Origin: Syngnathus acus
Taxonomy: Eukaryota; Chordata; Actinopteri; Syngnathiformes; Syngnathidae
Assembly (NCBI RefSeq): GCF_901709675.1
Contig: NC_051101.1
Span: forward strand, 8,886,501-8,950,500
Reading direction: 5' to 3'
Length of the DNA: 64,000 nt
Shown: piece by piece, positions 51,557 through 64,000 of the stretch
Numbering within the stretch: the stretch's first letter is position 1
Layout: each line of letters begins with the position of its first letter
Made by a program: the position numbers and the translations under genes
The notes under the pieces: model-generated
The model's database searches: none
What the model saw: the letters and a program-made list of their open reading frames with translations, nothing else
What the model was told of the DNA's origin: nothing

Positions 51557-54169
51557 ATGTGTGATAGAGCTCTTTTTCTTATTTGCTTTACAGCACAGGT
51601 AGGAATGAGAATTTTTCAGAATATATTATTTTCACTCGATATTTTTTAATCCATTTTAATGTTGTGTTTGACTATCAATATAACACATAGTGTTTTTAAT
51701 TCATATTTGAACTAGTACCAAATATGCAACACGACACTCATTTAATTCTAATCAGCAATTCGACTGATTGGCTGAGAGAAATCACATGGATCACGGGATC
51801 CGCTTCGATGTTAACAGATTGTGTGATGACACTTGTCATTCCTTCCACCTTTGCATTTGTTCCTTACATTTGTAAATATGTTGTCTAAACTTTTTGTTTC
51901 GCCCAATCAGGTGCTTACGTTAGCCTGGTCCCAAGCGTGTACGCAGAGATGCCAGTGCCCGGACGAGCCCCCGATCTGCCTCCCCGGAGTACCCCTGATC
52001 CTGGACGACTGCGCCTGCTGCCTTGTATGCGCTCGTCAGAAAGGTCAGGCGTGTTCCGAAACCAACCCCTGTGATTCACGGAAAGGCCTGCAGTGCGACT
52101 TCACCTCTGGCAAAAACAAAAACACAGGCGTATGTGTCGGTGAGTCAATTTGTGCGGTATCCACGTTAATTTTCGATTGCATTGAAAATCAATCCAACAT
52201 GATTGTACAATGGTCTTTCAGCTCACGAAGGAGACGTCTGTGTTCTGGACGGTGTGGTCTACCAGAACGGCCAGACCTTCTTCCCCAGTTGCAAGCACCA
52301 ATGCATGTGTCGTGATGGACAGATCGGCTGCATCCCTCGCTGCAATATAGACGTCATGCTACCAGGGCCCGACTGCCCCGTGCCGCGCCGGGTCCACGTC
52401 CCCGGCGAGTGCTGCGAGAAGTGGGTGTGCGATCCCCCGGCCGAAGCCAGCGCACTGGGAGGCTTTGCTATGGCAGGTGAGCAGACTTTTTATGAAGTGC
52501 ACATGCACACATTTTATGGTACAAGAGTTGCATAAACAGTCTGTCGTTTGGATGATCATCATCCCAAAATATAATTGATGCAGTGAGAGATTAGTCTTTT
52601 GATATTTGGTACAGAATAATAGAAAATCACCATGTCTCAAAACTGGTGAGCTATTTTTAGAACAGCTCTGTGGGCTGTTCTTGTCGTCCATGGGGGCTAT
52701 CTGATCTAGTTTATCTATAAGAGAGTTGGGTAACAAAAAAAACATTTTCCATGAAACTTTGTCGAGGACAAGGACATAGACAAAGTGAGAACTCGTTGGA
52801 TTTTGATGCAGTTTCAGGATTTTTCCTCTCCACCCTTTTTTTTGCAATATTTTGAATACCTCCGAGAATATCATGATATAAGGGCCCGACTCATGTAACA
52901 TTTGAAAAGAATGACTTTTAAATATCATAGTGTTTCAAATGGGTTCCTTTTGTAGAACCTGTAATTGTAGCAGTAAATTAAGTAACTAATCTCCCGTTGT
53001 GGGTTTTATTAGACAACTGTGCCGAAAGCAGACATGGAGTCGTCCCTAGACTTGGAACACACATTCCTGGTGTTACACTTGTGTGAGACACTCAAGAGTT
53101 GAAAGGTTGTTTACTTAGCTCTGACCTGTCAGAGGAAGAGGTCGGACTAAAACGCAACACAGGAAAGAGTGTTGTCACCTCCACCCGGAATATGAAACAC
53201 TAACGTGATTCTTCAAAATCTTTTCAGTCGAAAGGCTATTTCAGTATTTTTAACCTGCTTCTCCTACATGTGCTCCCGCAGCCTTTCGTCAGGAGGAAAC
53301 GGTGAACTTTGACTCCTGGGACCCCAGCTTGAACTGCATCGAGCAGACCACTGAGTGGGGAGCCTGCTCCAGAACGTGCGGCATGGGGGTGTCCACCAGG
53401 GTCACAAACAAGAACCGCCGTTGTGAGATGGTGAAGCAGAGCCGGTTGTGCATGATCAGACCCTGCGATGAGCAGCAGGACCAGACAGCGCTCTTGCAAC
53501 CAAAGGTACCCTCAGCGTTGTGCTTATTTGGAGTGTGGGCCTTGAGGCATGGATCTGCACCTGGCGGAGCTAGAGGGCGGGCGGAGGGGCCTTGAAATAG
53601 TATATAACCACATATCCAATCTTTATCAACATTTTTTGATTTTGTATTTTTCTCCTTGATTTGAGATATCCTTGGCCCCCCTGCCAGTGCCTGCATGAAT
53701 AAATGTATAGTGTATATAAAAATTACTCACCCATTTATTTAGGTCAAACACACTTTATACAAGTAGTTCATAATTTAAAATAGAGAAATATTTTGACAAT
53801 ATTCTTGGCCTGGGCTGAACATACATGTCTGTAAAAAGAATAAGGGTTAAATGTCCAACTAAAATGTGTCTTCAGAGAGGCAGTAAATGCCAGAGGATTG
53901 TGAGGAGCGACACCGCCGTCCAACTCTCCTACAAGAACTGCACTAGCGTCCAGGCTTACAAACCTCGCTACTGCGGCTCCTGCACGGACGGCCGTTGCTG
54001 CACCCCACACAGAACCAAGACCGCCCTGGCGGATTTGACCTGCGCTGGCGGTAAAACCAGCAAGAGGCCAGTCATGGTGATCCTGACCTGCGTCTGCCAC
54101 AATAACTGCCCACGGGACAACGCAGTTTGGCAGGCTTCGGAGCTGGGCTACAGCGGGATGACGTTATAG
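51557..54169 (+). CDS. ccn3: CCN3/NOV matricellular protein, five exons
   Basis: CCN3 is a secreted matricellular protein that binds integrins and Notch1 and modulates growth and vascular or skeletal cell behaviour. Exons: 51557-51598, 51911-52139, 52222-52476, 53282-53505, 53876-54169, giving 347 aa (human 357). Each exon carries one module: a signal peptide (residues 1 to about 21), IGFBP (about 22-90, with [12 protein letters not shown] as the GCGCCxxC motif), VWC (about 91-175, [14 protein letters not shown] and [11 protein letters not shown]), TSP1 (about 191-240, [20 protein letters not shown]) and the C-terminal cystine knot (251-347, [17 protein letters not shown]). CCN3 is preferred over CCN2 because of [26 protein letters not shown] and [17 protein letters not shown], each close to human CCN3. 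The first coding exon is short (14 codons), as in the family. Confidence 0.95.
52477..53281 (+). other. ccn3: ccn3 intron 3
   Basis: An 805-base intron. A 189-codon open frame runs through it and exon 3 on the minus strand (52359-52928), but it has no recognisable family and overlaps a real exon antisense. Nothing else is seen. Confidence 0.7.
53506..53875 (+). other. ccn3: ccn3 intron 4
   Basis: A 370-base intron between the TSP1 and cystine-knot exons. Its first 100 bases are GC-rich and the rest AT-rich. No element is recognised. Confidence 0.8.
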
Positions 54170-54876
54170 GTCAGAGCTGTCATCATTACAGCCAGTGACT
54201 GCGAGTGTATTTGGCATTTCTGTTGCGTTGGACAAATTCTTGGCCAAAATCTTGAACATGAGTTGTATCAACTCTTCCTTAGTCTAAAACACGCAAACAC
54301 GTGACAACATGGACTCTCCTGTGCACAAATGAGTCTATTTTGCTATTTTGCTTAATGAACGCACTTAGCACATATCACACAAGTCTCTACTATTTTTGGA
54401 GATCAGATTGAGAGAATGATTCATTTGAGCATTTATGGTCAACACAGTGTGAATATTGGTTGGCTTTTTAGTTGGAATGAACATCTGACACTATTTCTGT
54501 GAGTCAAAAGTGTCATGTAACAATGCTAACACGTGATCTAATAATTGTGTAGTTGACAGTTTCCATGTATGGGATGCATACATGCATGACCTGGCCCTAC
54601 ACGAAGGGCTCAACCTATGAGCAGAGGTCATTTTTGGGACATTTCTAACGTCTGTCTGATGTCCTCCCTTGTTGTGTCTGGCCATGAACGTTTTCGTGTA
54701 TATTTGAGTCATATGTGGTGGACGACAAAGGTTCTTGATAAAACTTGCTGTAACTGTTGAATTTTCTTTGTGTCTGTGTGTGCGCGTGTGCAAATTCATA
54801 ACTCATACTCAAACTGAATTGTTCTGTGGTATCTGTTTTCTAACTCTTTGCTTATTGATCTGCAAAGTCTTTCAAA

Positions 54877-54882
54877 AATAAA
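54877..54882 (+). terminator. ccn3: Poly(A) signal AATAAA of ccn3
   Basis: AATAAA followed within 30 bases by a T/G-rich GTTTTTCTGTTGTTGTACG. This gives a 3' UTR of about 730 bases after the TAG at 54167-54169. Confidence 0.8.
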
Positions 54883-54899
54883 TGTATTTTTGTATCAAA

Positions 54900-56690
54900 G
54901 AGTTTTTCTGTTGTTGTACGAGTTACAATATTTTAATCTGGGGTGTCCAGATTAGAGCGCATTGGTGGCATATGGCCTGTTTTTTTTATTTGTTGGGGTC
55001 AACATTTGAATAACTGGCAGAGCTCGGGTTTGTGTCAAGACCTGACCCTCTTATAGGATTTTGGTTCCTTATGTTTAATATATATGACTGTTCTTATTCT
55101 ATTTTATTCTTTCACTGTTTTATTTCCCCCAAAACCAACATGATCAACAGCTGCACGTTTCTGCAGAAATCTGTGAAGATATCATGAGAACATGACTGTC
55201 TGTCCCGTAATGATACAAATTCTATACACACAACTTAGACTCTCTGACTCAGCCACTGTGCAAGCGTTTGTATTCTTTTTAGCAGTTTTACCTGCAATTT
55301 CTTCTCTGTCCAGCAGTAGTCGCTAATGCTTCAGTAAAGATGAAGCCCCTCCAGCAATGGATTTGACATTTTAAAATGTTTTATTCATTTAATAAAGTTA
55401 AAAAAAAGAATGAATTTCCCAGAAAATACTCGGGCTTCTATAGTATTGTGCTTTTACTAAAAAGAAAAACGTGAACTACATTACAATGTAAGTGAAGGGA
55501 TTAAAATCGTTTTTTTCCCCCCAATATATCTCCGGCGTGGTTTTCAGCCGTGCAACAAGTATGAATCCGAACAGACAGATTATAGCAGCCTTTGATTTAA
55601 ATTATATTGTAAATCCAAACTGCTTGTGAACATTTCTTCCTGCATAGCAATTAATTAACCTTCACATACTTTTATTAAGACCGCCTATTTCTCTTAGTCG
55701 TTTTATTTGTGTGCTTATTAGTTTTCAAGGTCATTTCCCCCAACCAAGAATGTGCATTGAAGTGGATGGCTCATTTCCATATAAAAGTTTTTTTTTTTAA
55801 TCAATCACAGCTTTTTCACAACATCTCATTAACACAAAATGTTCTATGAATTCTATCTTCTCAAATCGATCCAAACCTATCTTTGCTTGTTTCAGTTCTG
55901 CCTCCCTAACTTGTGTGTTGCAGTTTTGAGCAGTAATTCAGGTACTTGTGTTTCATCCTGCTCATTCAACCAACCAACTTCTGGTGCTAGTTGTATTTCC
56001 AACTTCACAGATTCCCCAATTAGGCTATTTACCCTATAATCATTTCCCATTGATAGGGAAGTACTTTTCTTTTCATTCCCACGCAAGTTGCAACTCCAGC
56101 ACACAGTAGGCAAGCCTACATGAACAGCTGCTTATGCTTCTACATGAGAGGTCAAAGGGTTGAAAATAAAATTAAGAATGACGGGCCGCTAAATGTTCTG
56201 TCACACCAGTAGGTGTCATAGCAACATCACTCACCTCGCAGCATGTTTAAAGGGCAACAGTTCCTCCAAACATGACATTAAAATGTTGAATAATATGTGT
56301 GCACCCATTGCACAAATGTGGGAAACATGAGTGCGGGGATGGGGTGCTATGTTGATGATGGGAAAAGAAAAATAATTTATTTGATGTTTTCTCGTGCTTT
56401 CTATCTGTCTTTCTAGATTTGGAGTTGTCAAAAAACTGGAACAGGCGCATTCCTGGAGGCGCGCAACCGACCCCACGCCTCCATCCGTGCAAGCACACGC
56501 ACACTGGACAGCAAACGATCTGTGTACAATTTCATTTCTCATTGCCAATATTTGGATTTTGATATTGTTAAATAATGGTTGATCGAAAATGGCAAGTCTA
56601 ACTTTAGACAGTACATTAGTATGCTATGTTGCGTCACTGTGACGATAATACGGCACGAATGAGGAAGCGCTCATTTTGAGGTTGCTTATT
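54900..56690. other. Intergenic region between ccn3 and sntb1
   Basis: About 1.8 kb of AT-rich sequence. A degraded repeat-like GGGGTGTCCAGATTAGAG starts near 54942. Beyond that no gene, RNA or clear mobile element is seen until the GC-rich sntb1 start. Confidence 0.6.
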
Positions 56691-56957
56691 CTTAGGTGTG
56701 TGTCAAAATGTTGACGCGTTGCACACACACCGGTCGCGGAGGTTTGATGGTCTGATAGCGGACAGCAAACTCCACCCAACATACACTTACAAATACATGC
56801 ACGCGCACAAACACGCGCGCGCCGAGACGAGAACCTGTGGAAGCGTGCTCCGCAAAATACGTGCTGCTCGCACGGCGTCGCGTGGAGAAAAGTTGTGCGG
56901 GTCAAAGTCCGGCAGCTCGGGTGCAAGCAAGACGTGTGCCGAAGACATGGTCCAAAC
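56690..56957 (+). promoter_or_regulatory. sntb1: CpG-rich, TATA-less promoter/5' UTR of sntb1
   Basis: CpG density rises abruptly from about 56700 and stays high through exon 1. An alternating purine-pyrimidine tract (ATGCACGCGCACA, then ACACGCGCGCGCC) lies at about 56797-56822. No TATA box is seen. The transcription start is not determined. Confidence 0.5.
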
Positions 56958-57441
56958 ATGGCCGTAGTCTTAACGAGCGTGCAGGAGAGTGGATTTGTGG
57001 AGGTTCTCGTGCGGGCTCGCTGGCACAAAGTTTGGGCGCACTTAAACGAGGAGGCGCTCACGTTGAGCTGCGAGGACGACGGCGTCAACTCCAACGGAGT
57101 TGTCACCAATGGATCCTACCTTGACAACAACAATTCCAACAATGGTCCGAGGCTGCCGGACCTGCCCGAACCGGTGCCGGAGACCATCGCCAACAGGAAA
57201 CGGTGCGTCAAGGTGACCAAGCAGGACGTCGGTGGACTGGGGATCAGCATTAAAGGCGGCCGGGAGAATAAGATGCCCATCCTGATCAGTAAGATCTTCA
57301 AGGGGTTGGCTGCGGACCAGACGCAAGCGCTGTACGTCGGGGACGCCATCCTGTCCGTCAACGGGTTCAACCTGAGGGACGCGAGCCACGACGAGGCGGT
57401 GAAGGCGCTCAAACGGGCTGGCAAGGACGTGACTCTGGAAG
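56958..57441 (+). CDS. sntb1: Beta-1-syntrophin, exon 1 (PH1a and PDZ domain)
   Basis: Syntrophins are cytoplasmic adaptors of the dystrophin complex; their PDZ domain recruits channels and signalling proteins to the membrane. The visible exon codes for residues 1-161 plus one base (donor GTAAGC follows 57441, phase 1, as expected for LE-V in human SNTB1). It begins [20 protein letters not shown]; the first half of the split PH1 domain is [16 protein letters not shown] (about residues 13-40). A linker with VTNGS and [15 protein letters not shown] leads to the PDZ domain (about 82-161: [11 protein letters not shown] with the carboxylate-binding GLGI at 93-96, [30 protein letters not shown]). 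The linker and GVVTNGS (human GTATNGS) favour beta-1 over beta-2 or alpha-1. Remaining exons lie beyond the window. Confidence 0.9.
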
Positions 57442-57884
57442 GTAAGCATTGATTGACGTGGTGAGTGGCTGCAACAAGAAGCTCAGTTGTGGAAGACAAA
57501 CACTATCCTACCTACTGACCTACTTTGCAACCAAAATTCTATTTTTGTTCCATGACATTTTATTTATTTATTCTTAAAAGTATTTTCATTTCATAGCATG
57601 TATTTTGGCTCCACTGCTTTCAGTACATGTAGACTGGAGCTTTAAAATAGTCTATTTTATGCCTCTATCAATCTAATCTGCCCAGGTCCTGCAGAATCAA
57701 CAATAGTGGCTGATTTAACCTAAATTATGGAACTCTTTCTTTGACCAATTAGCGTTCAAATACAGTTTGTCCTCACGGTGATTGCCACTGATGAGCTCAG
57801 CATTATTCCATGATTAGTTGGTCAGAAGAAAAACATGTTACAGCCAATTTTGACAAGCAAATGGCCGTGTGTCCAATCTTCAAA

Positions 57885-58085
57885 CACACTTTTCTAAGGT
57901 TCTGGGTTTGAAACTTGGCTCTGGCCTTCCTGTGTGGATTTTGCACGTTCTCCCTGAGAATATTGTCATTTGAAACTGCACACAGGTATGAATATGAGTG
58001 TTAATTCATTGTATGCACCCTGAAATTGACTGGCAGTCTTCTCACCCAAAGTCAGCTGGGATTGACTCCAGACCTAAACTGCACT
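57885..58085 (+). mobile_element. tRNA-derived teleost SINE, degraded
   Basis: This copy has a B-box-like GGGTTTGAAACTTGG near 57904, the TGTGTGGATTTTGCACGTTC and TCCCTGAGAA segment, TATGAATATGAGTGTTAATT, CACCCTGAAATTGACTGGC and CAGCTGGGATTGACTCCAGA in the order of the copy at 1836-2126. It lacks the AATGGATGG tail. Confidence 0.65.
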
Positions 58086-59737
58086 TTGAGTGACAGAAAT
58101 AGGCTCCTGCTATACTGCCATGCTACAGAATATTTATGACAGCATTAAACCCAGACCTGCAAACTATGCGTTTTAGCTGGACATGTGAATTAATTAGTTG
58201 ATTAATTGATAGCTCAATAATTGTGTACCGTGTAGAAATGGTGTGCACAACTTTGTTGCAACCAGCAACAGCTGCTTAAAATGATCCGAAGAACAGCTCA
58301 ACATTAGCTAAGTCGAAGATGAGTTTGCATCGTCTCAACAATGGCACACCTTATACAGGCTGTGTTTGCATGTGCTTTATATGTTGTCTTTAGTAATTTG
58401 TGGTACACCAATTGCCGTCATCGCAGAGCTTCCCTCGTGTCATAATTTTACGTCAAGCTCGTGAGACCTTCAACGTGCACCGAAGTGTAAATGCAGAGGA
58501 GGCGGCTGTGCGTGGAGTGCCAAAAACAAAGCAAAAAACTCTATCAACCATGACCCCAGACTCTTCTACCAAAAATTCTCAGGAGAGCAAACATGATTGC
58601 ACATCAAGAAAAGCATCCAAAACACTTGTAAGCTCAAGTTTTTAAATTTACAAGAAAAATGCGTGTGCTTACAAAATTCAAAAATGCAAAATATAAGTCT
58701 TGAATATTTCTCCCTGCCAGTTGATTGCATTCATTTGGCTTCCTGGAGAGCCAATAAATCACACCCTGTTTGGATGAATACAATAAAAGCAGCAGCCATA
58801 CTGAGTACTAAGCCCCTTGGACAAAATTCTCACTTCCATGCAATCTATTTCCCACACTTTGAATGGAGCTGATTAATAACAACAGTCAGGACATGGAAAT
58901 TGCTTGTTTGTGTTGAGCTCCATCATTTTTCTTTAGACTTATTCTTGTATTTGATGTCATGGTTGCATAACATTTGACCATATATCTAATCAAAATGCAA
59001 TTTAACTACTTTTGTCACTTCACAGCAGTAGAGGTTGATCAGTTTGTAATTTGCTGAAATCAAAGTCAGCAAAGTTCAGATTGACTGATTATATTCTGCT
59101 ACTACTTGTGTGTACCTGTTTTAATGTAGTTTTTCTTCTTTTTGGATAACTGAACATTTGTGTTTTTTAACACGCTAGTTTTTATGGTACAAAAGATTTG
59201 ATGGTGACGGTTCGAGTCATTTAACCTATTGATGGATTTTGATCATGTGATTTTTGTTTTGTTTGTGAGAGCTAAGAAATGGTTGGTTAGTTACCACTCA
59301 TATGATCAAAGAATCCGAAAACCTCCATCATGGCGATCATGGTGTGACGTCATCTATCAGTTGCCTTTGGAGGTGCCACTGCATTTATTTGGCGCAAAAA
59401 AAAAAGAATGCCTTCCATTTCTAGGAAGGCTCTTATGTAACCAGGCATTCCATGTTCCAACTCCCTTTGCTGCTTTTTTTTCTATGCAAAGCTGAAATAA
59501 GGTGAGTTTCCTGCTATCTCACTCACTCATGCAGCCGCGAGTTTACTGACATAAACAGTTGCTTTTAGAAGATGAAAATTGCACTGATAGTAGATTACTC
59601 TGAAGGCTGAACATCATTTTGCACACGTACTCACAGGCACAGGAAAATGGATCATATAAGTGCCCACTTCTGAGTATATTCCTGTTCCCATGAGGACTCT
59701 TGAATGACGAGTATCTCACGTGGTAGTGTGCGTACAC

Positions 59738-59767
59738 ACACACACACACACATGCACACACACACAC
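59738..59767. repeat. (CA)n microsatellite
   Basis: Two CA runs separated by a TG, in sntb1 intron 1. Confidence 0.9.
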
Positions 59768-62700
59768 GTCCACAGTGATGATCCTTCCCAGGGGAACAAG
59801 GGGAATACACTGCAGAGGGGAAAAGCAGAATTGATAAGAAAAATAAGCAAAGGGAGCGAAGCAGTGGGACCGGGGGAGAGCGTGGAGCAGAATTGTGATT
59901 TTTTTTTTGATGGAGAAAGACCAAGAGTGGAGAGCAAAGCTGCAGGAGGGATAATGAGGGAGGAAAAGAAAGTGATACGTAGATGAACTTTGTGGCACAC
60001 TGAGTGGATGTGCGAACCTGGAAGGCGCTCAACCATTTACCCAAGCGTGTATGTTTCATTCCCAATGAAAAATGTGATCTGTAATATTCCCACAGTTCCA
60101 CTTTAGTCCTTACTGTAAATCGTTTTCTGAAACGGGAGAACAGCAGTTAGGATGAGAGAGAAATCAAGAAGAAACCGATTGGAGAGGTGGGACGTCTCTG
60201 TCTATTTTTAGCGATCTTTTCATCTTGTTAAGCAGATGGAAAGAAAGTTAGCGAAAAGCGATAGTTGTGTGCTGAAGGTTGTGTGAGCAAATAATTGATT
60301 AGGAAATATAATATACACCATAAGGACAAATGTTTGTGGACACGCCTCATGGTTTAGCTTCAGCAAACAATGTTTTAGATAGAAGATAATTCTCTCTCTA
60401 CCAAGCCTTTGCCCCACTGCATAAAGTAAGGGCCATAAAGACATGTTTGGAATAGTTTGGTATGGGACAACATTGCTGGCCCGTGCAGGGACTTGACCTC
60501 ACCCCCATCAAACCCCCTTCGGGATTACTCGAAGTATTTCCAGTTCTTCAATTCTCAGTTCAAGTTGCTACATCAACATAACCAGTTATTTTTACAAAAA
60601 AATCACAAATTTATTAACTAAAATAAAATTGTACTGATGGATCTCCTGTCTGCTCTAGCACTAACAGAACGAAAGGTCTTTAATACTGACTGAGGCTATA
60701 TCATCGTCCTAATTTCTTTTTCAAACTTCTACAACCCATGCAATGAATAAAACAAGGAACAGAATACTAAGCAGTGCATTAGGTGCACAGCTACACTTGC
60801 AATTGATTGGTATGTATATATCTTGATAGTTTGAACTTCTTTTTTTTTTTATCCAGCTACTCCACCGTCTCCTGCATAGGAAGGTAGACAAAAAAAAAAG
60901 AAGAATTTAATCAAAACATCTGCCTTACTTGAGCAGGAAGCACATGAGTCAGTGGCCTCCAAGCGTTTCGATTTGCCACCCAGCAATCCAGGCCTGTCAT
61001 CACCTGAAAAGTGTGATGAGGCAGCGTTAGTGTGCCCATCGTTGTATCGTTATTGTCAGTGTCGTCTCGACCGATGTTCCAGTCACAGTGCGTGTGTACG
61101 TCTGAGACTCCAGTGAGGAAGCCATCTCTGAGTCAGAGTGGATGATGATGGTATTAATGACAATAGCGTTGTTGTCCTGAAAATACTCAATGGAATTGTA
61201 CATCCCCCGCTTTATGTACAGTACGCTTACACAACCAAGCCGATTTCAGAGATGCTTCATAAGAGAAAGACAAACTCCCATTGCCTCCAGGTGTAATCAC
61301 TGTTCTTATGTCTTTTGTTGTTTGACCCAATTTCCTGGAATGGTTGTTACAAAACTCGAAGACTCATTCTTATCCGAAGGCTTATATACGTAACTTCAGT
61401 AGAATACTTGAAGGGAAAACTTTATGCCAGATTCACTGGAATGGAAAAACATCTCCGAGACATCAAGTCCACTGGCGTCTTTGTAATGTGTTGATGCTTA
61501 CTAATCAGCAGCTCGCCGTGAGAATGAGAATTGAGGTCGGCGTTGGAGTTCGGTTGTTACAGATGGAAATGCAATTCCCAAAAAGCGGGTTATGGTTTGT
61601 CATTTAGTAAAACCTCTGATGAGTTGGGAGTCCTGAGACTCATCACTTTTGAACTGAACTGATTCATAAATCATCTGTTAGGCACGATCCCAATTTTGAA
61701 TTTTTTTTTGTTAAAACTTGATCTGAGGTATACGATTGACATACCGTCATCGGAACACCAACTGAACATACGTAGACGGCAGCTGAAAAGCAAATCTCCT
61801 TCGGAATGATAATTATGTAAAGTTGAGTTGAGCCCTGACCTCGCCCCCATCAAGCATTTCTAACGTTTGAACTACAACAGGGCTTGCTCTTTTTGTGACC
61901 TCTGATCGTAGAAATGTTCTTCTGGATGAATGCACATTCAAATTCCCACAAACAGAAGAACCAAGGAGTCTGTTGGCTTCACTTTCATTACTCAAGAGTT
62001 GTATTCATTTGCTTATTCTTCAGGCCAACACAAAATGGTTTCATTGAACATGACACAGTTTCCCCAATTTAATAGTTTTGTCAGCGCAATCTAAACATCT
62101 TCATACTTCTAGGTCGATTAAGCTTCCAAACATTTAGAGAGGACTTCTTTGGTTCTTCTTGTCTGAGCTGAGGGATCTTTTCACATGCCAACATTTTAGT
62201 TGATCTGAGTGTGTTGTTTGAATGACTTTAGAGATTCAGTGACAGCTGTTCCAGTTGGCCTCCTTGGAGAGAGCCACTTGGAAGCGTTTAGTTTGTGTCT
62301 AATCCTTTGGCGAAAACAGGAACTGGGGGAGTGCCAATCCTTTCCAGACTATTAAAATAAACTTGTTTTTTTCAATCATGGTGATTTTTTTTTTTTTTTT
62401 TTTGGTGCCTTATAGAAGAAACAGCAATGTGCAATTCATTGGTAGATTCTTCAGTCACCGAATCAGATTGGACTTTGGCGCTGTTTTCTAGCAGCTGTGT
62501 CTTGTCTGTTTTGTTTCCAATTCGTATGTGGGTTTTTTGGGGGGTTTTTTTGGTCAAAGACTTCTTTATAGTCATCTCTCATGGTCACATGTGTTGATGC
62601 CAGCCTTGTGGTTCTTACAGTATGTCCGAAGCTTCTTAAGTTCCTGCCTGCACTTAAGCGTGCATTTCCTCCATACAAATGACATGTCATTATTCTTTCC

Positions 62701-64000
62701 CTCTTTGTTCATGTGAGGTACTTTGCAGGGACAAGCTTTCATTATGTTCTTGTTAAAGGTGAAGGTGACGTCACACCACGGCCAATCTCAGAGGAAAGAT
62801 TCCTGAAATTGGAACAAATATACTGAAATGTAGCTGTGAAGGTCTTGTGAAAAGTGAGTAAAGCCTTGTATTACTGCGATATAGCCAGCTACCTGCTTAC
62901 AAGAGAAGCTTTCGTTCTGCACTCACAGGAGACTTTTCCAAAAAATGTTTTGCCTCCTCTCTGTTCTCCTTTCAACTTTTACCTTACTCGTCACACGCCT
63001 AATGAGTGGACGTTTCTCCTTTATCCGTTACATTTGCTCACCAATTAAAATTCCCTTTCAGAACATATGGAAGGTCCCCTCAACTTCGAGAGAAAAAAAA
63101 AAAAGCAATTGTAAGAAAAACAATTTAATGAGACTGATGAAGTCATTGCACAACTGGTGCTACTGTTGACACTCTTCAGCGTCGGAGGAAATAAAATGTC
63201 GTATTTACAAAACGTATAATTGGATGGGGTTGAGTAGAGTTTAACAAGTGAAGTGGGTTTTGACGAGCGAATGGGGTTTTTAATGGGGGCCGAGCAGCTG
63301 GTCGCTGGTGGTAGGCTGTCACTCATCAGAAGAACTGTAAGAGTGAGCTCCAAATGAGATGCAGAGTAGTTACTAGAGAAACAATTTGGCAAAGGCTATT
63401 TGTGCAAACGATCTCCAGAAGCAGTTAAAGAACTCGTAAAATTCCGAGCCCCGCCATAAATTTCTGGAAAAACCTGCTCTAAATGTCATATCAATTTTGG
63501 ATGTCAAACTGTCGCAATGTATGATGAACTCACTGGTTAGAAGTCTTTACTTGTTGCTATTGTTTGAATTTTCACATGGCCCGTCAAAGTGATACGTTTT
63601 AACGTGCCAACAATTTTACAAATATACTTGACCTCAATTGGATGATTAGTTTTGACTTCCAAACTGCAAACATCCCGGAGGTGATTGTAAGGTTCCACTG
63701 TATTTGCTTCTTACTGCTTGCCATTTTTATACTAGTCTGGCACAGAGCTTGTGCTTTGACAGAAACAGGACCTGTGGGAATATGCACACACAGACATGCA
63801 CAGTGTAACCATTTTCACCAATGAAAGGAACACTTGCAGCTCTATTTGTGACCACACTTTAATGAGATTACATCAGATCTGCTTGGAGATTTAAAATATA
63901 TACCACATGTATTTGATTTGGGTCATTTTTAGAACTGTCTCCCGGTTTCAATTGCTTTGTACATTTTTTGGACTAAACACATATGAGCTTAGATATTTTA

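Larger units (their letters stand above)
57442..64000 (+). other. sntb1: sntb1 intron 1 (incomplete)
   Basis: At least 6.5 kb of intron. No candidate for exon 2 (VKYMREATPYVKK-like in human) was seen. It contains an old SINE copy (57885-58085), a CA repeat (59738-59767), a T18 or longer run at about 62387-62403, and otherwise AT-rich sequence without a recognised element. Open frames here have no recognisable family. Confidence 0.75.

Noticed and set aside
52359-52928. Minus-strand open frame of 189 codons across ccn3 exon 3 and intron 3
   Set aside because: It overlaps the real VWC exon antisense and has no recognisable protein content.
56624-57499. Several minus-strand open frames opposite the sntb1 first exon
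   Set aside because: CpG-rich sequence with few stop codons gives long antisense frames. None resembles a protein.
59543-60101. Overlapping minus-strand open frames of 106-151 codons around a CA repeat
   Set aside because: Their translations are low-complexity (VCVCACVCVCV, serine/phenylalanine rich) and arise from the microsatellite and CT-rich flanks.

Overview
The window is nuclear DNA of a ray-finned fish, probably a percomorph teleost. It is AT-rich and holds interrupted vertebrate genes with GT-AG introns and dispersed teleost-type SINE, LINE and DNA-transposon remnants. No prokaryotic or viral gene layout is seen. The proteins match named vertebrate families by residue-level resemblance recalled from known human sequences; no database search was run.

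All six genes lie on the plus strand. (1) The last two exons of osteoprotegerin, tnfrsf11b (11-1712; its 5' part is before the window). (2) A complete five-exon decoy-receptor gene resembling DcR3/TNFRSF6B (4337-6646, 301 aa). (3) carmil1, capping protein regulator and myosin 1 linker 1, complete in 38 coding exons (7472-37509, 1383 aa). (4) scgn, secretagogin, complete in 11 exons (39835-46202, 272 aa, six EF-hands). (5) ccn3 (nov), complete in five exons (51557-54169, 347 aa, IGFBP-VWC-TSP1-CT). (6) Exon 1 of sntb1, beta-1-syntrophin (56958-57441); the rest of the window is its first intron. Every splice junction was chosen so that the reading frame stays open, and the summed coding lengths are whole codons close to the human protein lengths.

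The space between exons is mostly unique AT-rich sequence with simple repeats (CA, GA, TTA, poly-T/poly-G). It also holds several copies of a tRNA-derived teleost SINE, one internally deleted L2/Rex-like LINE antisense in carmil1 intron 2, a hAT-like non-autonomous element near 48.75 kb and other repeat fragments. TATA-like boxes sit in front of the decoy-receptor gene, scgn and ccn3. carmil1 and sntb1 start in GC-rich, TATA-less sequence.

The genes do not form a pathway. The order is informative because it combines neighbours from human 8q24 (TNFRSF11B, CCN3, SNTB1) with a human 6p22 pair (CARMIL1-SCGN) and a DcR3-like gene (human 20q13) directly beside osteoprotegerin. I found no undescribed biological system. 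The most interesting points are the tandem soluble TNF-receptor decoys, the mixed synteny, and an initiator exon that codes only for methionine.
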